Origin: Rutpela maculata
Lineage: Eukaryota > Arthropoda > Insecta > Coleoptera > Cerambycidae
Direction of reading: 5' to 3'
Assembly (NCBI GenBank): GCA_936432065.2
Contig: OW386292.2
Span: 98,289,829-98,353,828, forward strand
Length of the DNA stretch: 64,000 bases
Of this stretch, positions 56,259 through 64,000 are shown piece by piece; within the stretch, counting starts at the first letter, position 1; the number at the start of each line of letters is the position of its first letter. A program made the position numbers and the translations under genes. Below the pieces are notes generated by a model. The model saw nothing but the letters and a program-made list of their open reading frames with translations, ran no database searches and was not told the DNA's origin.

Positions 56259-56816
56259 ATGAATAGGTTTCGTGGATACATCGAAAAATCCTCTGAGGTA
56301 ATCATTAGCAATCATCAGGCGCTCAAATGGCTCATGACTTTCAGGCTCCCCGCAGGAAGACTCGTACGATGGTCACTACTATTACAACCCTACCACCTGA
56401 GAATCGAGTACGCCCCAGGTAAATCTAACGTGGTCGCCAATCTACTGTCTCGACTTAACTGTACGGAAGAAGTTCCTCCCCGTGTGACAGGTGTCATCTC
56501 CATGGACTTCCCTGTCTGTAATCCCAAGACAACCAGAGAAGAACAGCTAAAAGATCCAGAACTTCAGAAATTCTTGAATGCTTTCTCCAAGACGAATAAC
56601 GAAGAAGAAAGTCTCTGCAAGAAGGCTTTCACTGCAACGCAAACGACTCTCACGGCGTTAAATTTAAGGTGCGAGGAGGAGATTCCCCTTATGTTCAACT
56701 TCGAACGACGGTCACCCACGTCAAGTTTTGGAAATCGGTTGATGACGTTCTTGAGACGGTTGCAAATTAGGCGTATTGGCATCTCACTAGGCAATTTTCT
56801 GAGCAAAAGAAACTAA
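56259..56816 (+). pseudogene. Gypsy-D RNase H end and linker
   Basis: Open for 185 codons: NRFRGYIEKSSEVIISNHQA, LKWLMTFRLPAGRLVRWSLL, RIEYAPGKSNVVANLLSRLN. This is the C-terminal half of gypsy RNase H plus the linker toward integrase. The same positions are mostly deleted in the upstream D copy (19985-20002). Confidence 0.75.
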
Positions 56817-56841
56817 CCGTTGGACCAGTCGAGGATACATA

Positions 56842-57610
56842 ATGACCCAAAGCGTTCTACACCGCTGTGATCAAAATTATGACATATATAACGCCCAATT
56901 AGTCATACTGATACACGAAAAACAGGATTATATTAAATGTTATCACGATGGGCATTATGGAGCTGAAGGGACATTATGCAGTATTTCCACTAGATATTAC
57001 TGGCCTGGTATGAGAAGAGGCGTAGCAATTAAGAACCGCGTTACTTGTCATCGTTATAAGGCAACGAATCTCCGACCTGCCGGGCTAATTCAAACTCCCG
57101 TAATGCAACAACGTTTTGAGGTTATCGCGCCATTGATCTGTTTGGTCCTCTACCCGTCGTCAATAAGGGTCTTTATTGTGGAAGGTACCTCCTCCCGTTG
57201 TGTAGAATTTTTCCCCCTTGAGAAAGCTACTGCAGAAGTTTGTGCCTGGAATCTCATAGAAGAAGTCGTTCTGAGATACGGATGTCCCCGTCGCGTGATA
57301 AGTGATAATGGAAGCCAATTCGTAAGTTCCAGTAATGCAGAAAATTACTTTCTGCTTGGGAGTCCAACACGAATTTACACCGTCTACCACCCAGCCGCCA
57401 ACCCCGTGGAACGACGAAATAGGGAATTAAAGACTCAACTCGGCATTTAAGTCGACAAAGTACGTGATACCTGGCCAGAAAGTCACCCTTCGATACGTTT
57501 CGCTATGAATTCCGCTCGATGGGAAACTACTGGCTACACCTCAGACTATTTGACCTTCGGACGAGAAATGAAGATGTTGAGGAAACCACTCGCGATTTAA
57601 GAACAATATT
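56842..57610 (+). pseudogene. Gypsy-D integrase
   Basis: Open for 202 codons to 57450. Zinc domain remains: KCYHDGHYGAEGT, ISTRYYWPGMRRGV, VTCHRYKATN (second Cys replaced). Core: FVSS-type DDE with ISDNGSQFVSSS (second Asp) and ANPVERRNREL (Glu); the first Asp is damaged. After the stop, NSARWETTGYTSDYLTFGRE follows to about 57600, where similarity ends. Confidence 0.75.
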
Positions 57611-57614
57611 CCAA

Positions 57615-58840
57615 TTCCCCCCGGGCTTGTTTGGAGGGCCCGAAATTTTCTCCACCCGCTCATCAAAAAATATTTCATCAATTTTCAAAAAAATTTCCCC
57701 ACACGGGTCCGTATTTTCTATTTACGGCCCTGTATGGCAACCCAAATCCCAGCAGGAAAGCCAACATCCCAGTGAATTAGGTACCCTTATAAAAAAGTTG
57801 CAAAAATTTACAATGCATTTTTAATTCAAATGCAGGATGAAACAAAAAAAATAATGTAAAAGATTTTCTTGACCTATTAAGCATGAATTACGCAAATTCG
57901 ATCACAAGAAGACATAAAGAAGTAGGTTGTATATGCGAATAGCAAAAGGTCTCACTATTTTACCTTATTTGCTAAAGATCAAACTCTTCAAAACTATAAA
58001 GAACTGGCATCTTATAGTTTAGTTTATTAGTACTTAATAGAAGATGAGTTGGTGAAATGGAACCTCTACTTATCTATCTTGAACAACTCAACCAAAATAT
58101 CGATGAAAAAAGTTGATCCAATCACTGTCTAAAGGACAGGCAGCAGTCAACAGTTATGTTAGAGTTGTTATCAGGGAGTGCAGCTTACTTGTCACTGATC
58201 TTAGTTTCGTTTGTTACAGTTTGTAGTTTTTCTAAATAAAAAGTTTCAAATAAACAGTGCATTTATTTCTGGTCCTTCAAGGAAAAATCCAGATGTGGTA
58301 CAGCAGTACAACTACTGGTTAGTAGATATATTAATCAGAAAAATATACGTCGGATAACTGTAGAAATTCTTAGTGAAATACAAGCCAAGAAAAATTTGAA
58401 GACTAACAGTGTCAACACTGCTTTGGAATTGGAAGAGTAATAAACTGACATGGACAATTCAGACACTTTGTCAAAGAGATAAGAATTCTTATCTAGAAGA
58501 CATCTTTAAAGAACTGAAACCACATGCTTATCAATAATAATAACAGGGACCTTCTCGAAACATTAAGGATAATTACATTTAAATTTAAATCCAAAACGTG
58601 ATGAATTAAGGTCTCCACTGGTACTCTAAGACCTGACAGTTTGGTTTATTGAAATTTGACATCAATATTGCAAAATACTTTTCGAGCAGGACCACAAACA
58701 TGAACCTTCAATACTAAGGAGGAGGTACGAAGACGCACGGAGCGTGGAGTACGGTCAACACAGATCACATAATATGTAGAACGACCTGATATTATGTAGC
58801 ATGACCAAAGTATATTAAACTGTCCAAAATCAGAAATGGA
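57615..58840. other. Region without recognisable gene
   Basis: AT-rich, stop-dense on both strands. Several AATAAA-type motifs (near 58236 and 58250). A few codon-like stretches but no motif I can place. Confidence 0.4.
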
Positions 58841-58841
58841 G

Positions 58842-58950
58842 GCAGTCATACATAAACTAAAAATTGGTAAAGCAGTTTGGGACGACAGTATCACGATCAA
58901 GGTGCTTAAATTAGTTGAAGATGGAGTGAGAATCCTCCACAAAACATAAG
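58842..58950 (+). pseudogene. RTE-like LINE reverse-transcriptase scrap
   Basis: A short frame reads AVIHKLKIGKAVWDDSITIK and LKLVEDGVRILHKT. This matches the KNNKATGPDxIxxEVLK-type block of RTE/BovB-like reverse transcriptases. Only this block is evident. Confidence 0.5.
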
Positions 58951-59490
58951 GTAAAGTGTATATACGGGGTAAGTGTCCACAAATTGTAATTTCATTAAAA
59001 TTGTGAATAGGTGCTACCATCTATGTGAAGTATGTTGAAACATATCCAATCTACACACCTGCGTATGTAGGTTGAAAACCGCCATTATTAACCAAAATAT
59101 TAGACACATTCTAGTAGTTGCCATTTAGCTTGAGTAGAGAGTGCATGTGTATTAGATTATCCAGAGACATCTCCTATATTTTAAGATTCTAAAATGATAT
59201 TTTGCCAGCAGGTAAGATTATTAATTAAGTTTACTAAACAAATAGTATTTTTATTCAATAATATTTCAAAAGGCACTTATATGCATGGGTTTTTCTTGCC
59301 CCAGAAATAAAGTACACCGAGAAAGTGTGTAATATAAAATAGGAGGTAAGAGTGTCTTACACTTGCCCCGTAGAGCGCGAGAGATATTATATTCTATAGA
59401 TCTTAACTAATATGCGTGATATAATTGAATTTTAATTCTTTTAACGAGTTGCCCACTAACACTTGTTAATTAGATACTTATATTATTTTT
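58951..59490. other. 5' flank of the pogo-like element
   Basis: No gene. Contains repeated cttgcccc motifs (59297 and 59363) and the related tacggggtaagtgt at 58966 in opposite orientation, which could be terminal or subterminal repeats of the pogo-like element. I could not match both ends. Confidence 0.35.
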
Positions 59491-59496
59491 AGTAAG

Positions 59497-60876
59497 ATGG
59501 TAAGGACACACATTAGAAAGAGTGACAAAGGAAAAAGATATTCAAAGGTAACACTAGAACTTGCCATAAATGAAGTAAAGACTGGCTTCATAACTTTGTA
59601 TGGTGCATCTAAAAAGTATAACATCCCTAAAATGACATTAAGCACACGAATTAGAGGACTCCGTGGAAAAATTAGCCAAACATTGGGTCGGGCCCCAGTA
59701 ATTCCCATCCTATAGAAGAAAATGTATTGGCCAGTGGACTAAAAACAATGGAAGAATGGGGGTGGGGGCTACGCCGGAAAGAAGTATTAAGGATTCTTGG
59801 GGACTATGTTTCCAGAAATAAGCTGAAGACGCCATTTAAACATGGAGTTCCAGGGGAAGATTGGTTTCAGGGCTTTGCAAAACGCCATCGGCTATCTATT
59901 AAGAAACCACAAAGTGTACCATAGATGATTAATTTAAATTAGTAAAAAAGATATTGGATGAATTAACGCTCCATGATAAATCTGCACAAATATGGAACAT
60001 CGACGAAACAAGCTTTTGTTTGGACCCATCTAAAACAAAACTTGTTGGGCAAAGAGGGGCACCATGCTCTAGAATGACAGGTGGTGTGGGGAGAGAAAAT
60101 ATTAATGTCTTAGTGGCGGAAAATGCAGCTGGAGATAAGGCTCCTCCACTGGAATTATTATTAGAATTATTTTTTTTTTTAAAGTTGTTAATAAAATTTT
60201 TATACATTTAATTTTTTGAATTAAGCTATGGGACGAGTGGGTAGCCCCGGAAGGAGAGGGCTTTTCTAACATGGTGTATGCCGCAACAAAGAATAGATGG
60301 ATTGAGTCCGACATATTTTTGGGATACTTTCGAAATACTTTCTTAAAACATATTGGGTCAATACGTCCTGTTGTGCTTCTTTATGACGGCCACTCAACCC
60401 ATGCAGATGACTGTTTAATATTTTCGGCAATGGCTGAAAATGTAATCATTCTTAAGCTCCTCCCTCACTCAAGTCACCTTCTCCAACCTCTAGATCTGAG
60501 TGTTTTTCGTTCGTTAAAATCAGAATGGGATGCTTTAGTTGTAGTTAGGCACAGATTAAATAAGTTGATTTAAATGGCTCAACATAAGGCATTCGACTCA
60601 GAAATAAACAACTTAGTAGAAAATAAATTAATCGATTCTAGGAGTCGCTTATTTTCACTCAATTCATTTCTCTATAAAGAGGAAATATTGAGGGTCGCAG
60701 GCCTCACTGAACAGTCAAATTTTAATTATTACAAAAGGCATCCAATAATTTTACCTTCATCATATCAGTTAACGTACTTAATTATAAGTGAACATTTACG
60801 TTTACTCCGTTGCAGAGCAAATCAAATACTAGCTTCTTTACAAGAAATGCTGGCATATTTCAAGTCAAAAATATAA
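59497..60876 (+). pseudogene. pogo/Tigger-like transposase
   Basis: N-terminal psq-type HTH (RYSKVTLELAINEVKTGFIT, LYGASKKYNIPKMTLSTRI; 59536-59670). Then a CENP-B-type domain in another frame (TPFKHGVPGEDWFQGFAKRH, 59830). The DDE_1 core begins IWNIDETSFCLDPSKTKLVG (first Asp, 59995), followed by an AT-rich patch at 60150-60225 that replaces or corrupts part of the core. It resumes at WDEWVAPEGEGFSN and has VVLLYDGHSTHADD (second Asp, 60370) and LKLLPHSSHLLQPLDLSVFR. A stop at 60571 is followed by a C-terminal frame to 60874. Four or more lesions. Confidence 0.8.
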
Positions 60877-61005
60877 CAAAAAAACTTAATTCACCAATGT
60901 ATAAAATGTTTCCGAGCTAAACTGAAATTTAATAACCCTAGTTGTAGGATATTTTTTATCCTACAATTAGATGTGATTCAAAATCAAATAAATATGTAGC
61001 CACAG

Positions 61006-61233
61006 CTAAGATTAAACTGTTCGATATTTGTGTCTGCAAATGCACCGATTTTAGTTTATGTAAATGTACAGAAAATGTTCCGCTAAAGGAATGTGCTCTC
61101 ATAGATCAAAGAATGGAAAGAAAAATGGTGAATGCTGGAGTGAATGTAGTAACAACAAAATTGCTGAAGAGAAAACTTGAAACGAAAATAAAAACAGAAA
61201 AGCAAAATAGGAAAAGTTCCTCTGTAAAGTTCT
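61006..61233 (+). pseudogene. Cys-rich TE-associated protein fragment
   Basis: One frame reads KLFDICVCKCTDFSLCKCTE and ALIDQRMERKMVNAGVNVVT. I recall the FDIC-x-CKC-DF...CKC and DQR..RKM blocks from uncharacterised insect proteins that behave like transposon genes. Not more than a fragment remains. Confidence 0.4.
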
Positions 61234-61380
61234 AGCAGTAATTCTGAAACAAGTGATGCAGAATGTTTTCCGCAATCCAACATTTCCTCAGCACATTTAA
61301 GACTTGATCGGTTTTGATCATTGTCAATCCAGCAGTCCCGGTACCTCCCAAATGAGGGTTAATTTGGACAAATTGGCCTT

Positions 61381-61433
61381 AATGTGGCAATCGTACCGGC
61401 GTCTCAGATAGACGCCGGTACGATCGCCACATT
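61381..61433. repeat. 24-bp near-perfect hairpin
   Basis: Left arm 61381-61404, five-base loop cagat, right arm 61410-61433. One mismatch (a against g at the caat/gatc position). Strikingly GC-rich in the middle (taccggcgtct). Confidence 0.9.
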
Positions 61434-61960
61434 AAGTCCATATAGATCAGCTGCGAAGATCTTGAGTGCAGTTCTTCAAGGTGAGGGAATAGTGAGTGAA
61501 AAAGACAAATCCAAAGTTATCGATCCAATCAAAATTAGAAGAGCTAGAAAAAAGAACAGACTGTCAATATTAAATAACGCTACAAGTGAACGTAACGTGC
61601 AAGGTATTTACTTCGATGAACGAACTCCTTCGGTTCAAAGTTACATAGAAGAATAGTCTTAGAAGAGCATGTTGCAGTGGTAAATGAGCCCGGCTCTAAC
61701 TATTTAGGTCATATTCCAGTTACGGGATCTTCAAATGATATAAAATAGTTAATATTTTTTTGAAGAAAAATTATAGTTCGTGGCAAATGCAGGATATAAA
61801 AATGGTGTTATTCCTCAGTTAGAAAGATCACCTTTAAGACGTTTAGATGGTTCTTCAACAGGCCCTCAAGAGGGAGAAATTTGAAAACAATTAGAAGGTT
61901 GTGAAAATCTTTCTATTGCACGTTTTAAGCCTATTCAAGTTAAATCGCCTAATATGTAAT
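61434..61960 (+). pseudogene. TE-associated protein fragments, same family as 61006
   Basis: Frames in succession: VIDPIKIRRARKKNRLSILN and GIYFDERTPSVQ (61520-61635), then LEEHVAVVNEPGSNYLGHIP (61658-61720), then NAGYKNGVIPQLERSPLRRL and GSSTGPQEGEI (61788-61880). I recall this order of blocks from a family of uncharacterised insect proteins. The segment between the last two blocks is deleted, and stops are present. Confidence 0.45.
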
Positions 61961-62232
61961 GCGAGGATTTAACCCTTTATGCCTCAGTGGTCTTGCCGTG
62001 AAACCACCTATTTTAATATTATTTCCAAGCGTCCCCATAACTTTCATGTATAGCCACTATCACTGGGAATAGCGTATAGCGCCCTCTTTCTGCAGATAGG
62101 GTAGCAAAAGTTTGCTGTTAAATTTCCCTTTAGCATGAATTAGTCATTGTAAAATTATTGTAACCGAAATATTGTGTAAGAGATTGCTAACCGCCTACAA
62201 ATTTGTGTTTTTCAGAAAATAAATTCAAATAA

Positions 62233-64000
62233 TGGCTGGTAAGTACAGATATCACCTTTATTATTGTTCTAAGACAATATGTGACCATCAGCCGCATGAT
62301 TTTTTCTTTGTTCAACTAATTATCGTGATTTTAAATAAGTGGTTAGCCAGCGAAACCACTGGGACTCACTGAGTAAAAATAATTTCAGGTAGACAGAAAT
62401 GGGCATACACAGAACTAGAAAACATGGACTAGGAAGAATTTGAAATCATCTTTGAAAGTATTCCATCTGATGGAGAGTCTGTCGTATCCGATGTCGGGGG
62501 AGATGAAGATGATGATGCTTGTGAAGAGATGATTGACAAAATTTTGAACCCAATTTCGAATAATCAAGAGGTGGGTCTAAACTTTTATAAGATTGAAGGA
62601 GAAAATGAACAGGTACAATATAATAGGATTGAAGGGGAAAGTGAAGAGGAAATAACCACTACAGGGTATGTGTGGAAGAACTGGGTACATAGAAATGAGT
62701 GTGCAGGAACGGAAGATGAGAACCATGAAATCACGAATAGAGGAGAAATTGAAATGTTTCGCAATGGAGAAACAGTTGAAGCGGAATACAGACAATATTC
62801 AGAAGAGTATATCACGGAGAGAGCCGATAAGAAGAACAAAACAATTCTGGCGATGAAGCTTCTACTGATGAGGATTCTATCTCTGAAGAAGATATTCCTT
62901 TAGGGGAACTCAGAAAAACTTTGCCATTTGACATTGAGAATATATGGTGGGTAAAAAAAAATCAAACCGCAACAATCGAACCATTTACTAAACTTCATAG
63001 TGGGCCAAAAAATATACCAGCTGATACTGCAACACCTTATGACTTCTCCTGTTTATTTCCTCCAGAGCTAATTTCGCATATTACCGTGCAAACCAACCTA
63101 TATGCTCAGCAGAAGTATGAGGACCAAAATAAATATAAAACAGTCACGGATGCCGAGATCAAAATTTTTCTTGCAATAAACATCTACATGGGAATTAAGA
63201 AAATGCCATCCATTAGAGATTATTGGTCATCTAATGATGAAATTCCTGATAGCTACATATCTGGTCTCATGTCCTGGAATAGATTCATGTGGATTCTTGG
63301 CAAAATCCACCTAAATGACAAGGGTGATCAAAATTTTGACAAATTGTATAAACTTAAGCCTTTTTTGAACAAGCTGGCCGAAACCTATAAACATTACTAT
63401 GATCCCGACGAAAATGTATCTGTTGATGAATCAATGATCAAGTACAAAGGGCGTTCGTTCATAAAACAATACATGCCCAAAAAACCAATAAGGCGTGGCT
63501 ACAAAATATGGATTCGAGCAAATCAATCGAGGTACGTGTCGCAGTGTCAAACCTACACCGGTAAGGTCGAAAACACAATGGAGAAGCTTTTGGGTCCACG
63601 AGTTGTCACAGATTTGACAAGGGACATCACTGGACACGATCACGGGACTTATTTTGATAATTTTTTCACGGCTTTGTCGCTAATGAATGATTTGAAAACC
63701 TAACGAATTTACGCATGTGGAACTATCCGCAGCGACCGCAAAGGTTTCCCCAAAGATTTTTCTGCTGATAAGGCAATGCAAAGAGGTGATTCGGAATGGC
63801 GAATGACTCTAAAAGGTCTAACAGCGCTCAAGTGGAAGGATAGCAAAGGTATTTTTCTAGTTTAGAATTTTCACAATCCGGAGGAGGTAACTAAAGTGCA
63901 ACGTAGAACAAAAGATGGAAGTAGGGTAGAAATAACCTGCCCAATGATGGTGAAGGATTATAATGAAAATATGAGTTATGTGGATAAGTCTGACCAGCTC
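62233..64000 (+). pseudogene. piggyBac transposase with first intron
   Basis: ATG at 62233, exon 1 of only seven bases (M-A-G split), intron 62240-62388 with donor GTAAGT and acceptor TTTCAG, exon 2 starting RQKWAYTELENMD. A stop (TAG, 62429) follows at once. An acidic N-terminus (GDEDDDACEEM) comes next. A frame change near 62670 and 62900 leads to the 260-codon frame 62921-63703. It carries FLAINIYMGIKKMPSIRDYW, SVDESMIKYKGRSFIKQYMP (first catalytic Asp) and HGTYFDNFFTALSLMNDLKT (second Asp). After a TAA the same frame continues with IYACGTIRSDRKGFPKDF, LKWKDSKG (third Asp), a TAG, and YVDKSDQL at the window edge. Confidence 0.8.
62240..62388 (+). other. Spliceosomal-type intron in piggyBac gene
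   Basis: GTAAGT donor at 62240 and AATTTCAG acceptor ending at 62388, 149 bp. Splicing restores a codon (g|gt) and puts the ATG in phase with the acidic N-terminus of the transposase. Confidence 0.65.

Larger units (their letters stand above)
20277..57610 (+). mobile_element. Old gypsy element D, host of the nested elements
   Basis: LTR at 20277-21398, PBS-like tggcgtccaac at 21403, gag 21417-22277, then 32 kb of inserted element C, and pol resuming at 54269 and continuing to about 57610. The gag frame ends CYGCNK at 22277 and the pol side resumes with IVIRSKYPVC, so the second zinc knuckle is split exactly at the insertion. No 3' LTR is found after 57610. Another copy of D pol (19117-20281) lies directly upstream of the same LTR. 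Confidence 0.75.
61969..64000 (+). mobile_element. Second piggyBac element, 5' part, continues past window
   Basis: The 5' end is TTAA (61969-61972) followed by CCCTTTATGCCTCAGTGG. A subterminal repeat (cagtggtcttgccgtgaaaccac, and cgaaaccactgggactcactg at 62351) lies before and in the first intron. The transposase gene follows on the plus strand and is cut by the window end. Confidence 0.8.

Noticed and set aside
58646..59020. 124-codon minus-strand frame
   Set aside because: Antisense to the RTE-like scrap at 58842-58950; no independent motif.

Overview
This 64 kb window looks like a repeat-dense, AT-rich stretch of arthropod (most likely insect) nuclear DNA. I reach this from the families present: Ty3/gypsy elements including an env-bearing errantivirus-like copy, piggyBac, P-element/THAP, pogo-like and Polinton/Maverick-type DNA polymerase sequence, a Jockey-like LINE, a spliceosomal-type intron and several microsatellites. 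I see no convincing single-copy host gene and no rRNA or tRNA gene. Species cannot be read from the sequence.

Left part (1-11,900). A roughly 3.16 kb unit is duplicated in tandem (1-3157 and 3158-~5760), followed by an ~800 bp duplication and a diverged third copy (8142-9420). The units carry (i) remnants of an unrecognised acidic protein family with two CxxC motifs, whose ~250 bp core has itself been amplified in tandem, (ii) a basic TPNK-rich remnant resembling the C-terminus of pogo-like transposases, and (iii) a short C2H2-finger ORF that twice lies just before fragments of the N-terminus of a protein-primed type-B DNA polymerase (Polinton/Maverick-like). A GC-rich decayed gene of unknown identity follows.

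Middle-left (12,000-20,280). Broken mobile elements are stacked here: a minus-strand gypsy remnant split by an inverted-repeat element plus a 1.1 kb unassigned block, a THAP/P-element transposase pseudogene, and a piggyBac whose 3' end sits at a TTAA inside the palm-domain part of a Polinton-type polymerase, which then abuts a gypsy pol remnant.

Centre (20,277-57,610). This is a nest of LTR retrotransposons that can be resolved to base level. Old, broken gypsy element D (LTR 20,277-21,398; gag; pol resuming at 54,269) is interrupted by element C (22,278-54,268; target duplication CAAA). C has very long LTRs (5,485 bp in the 3' copy), each containing the same antisense Jockey-like LINE. The 5' LTR of C was then hit twice: by element A (23,269-33,474; duplication ATCT; 2,025-bp LTRs) and by errantivirus-like element B (35,484-43,338; duplication CCGT; 238-bp LTRs; gag, pol and env all open). 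A, B and C each place pol in the -1 frame and each shows a canonical X XXY YYZ slippery heptamer at the end of gag.

Right part (57,600-64,000). An RTE-like LINE scrap, a decayed pogo-like transposase, fragments of TE-associated proteins, a near-perfect 24-bp hairpin, and a second piggyBac whose 5' end (TTAA/CCC) and first intron are visible and which runs off the window.

How the parts act together: each autonomous element supplies its own mobility proteins. The order of insertion can be read as D, then C (already carrying the LINE), then A and B. Only A, B and perhaps C keep long intact frames.
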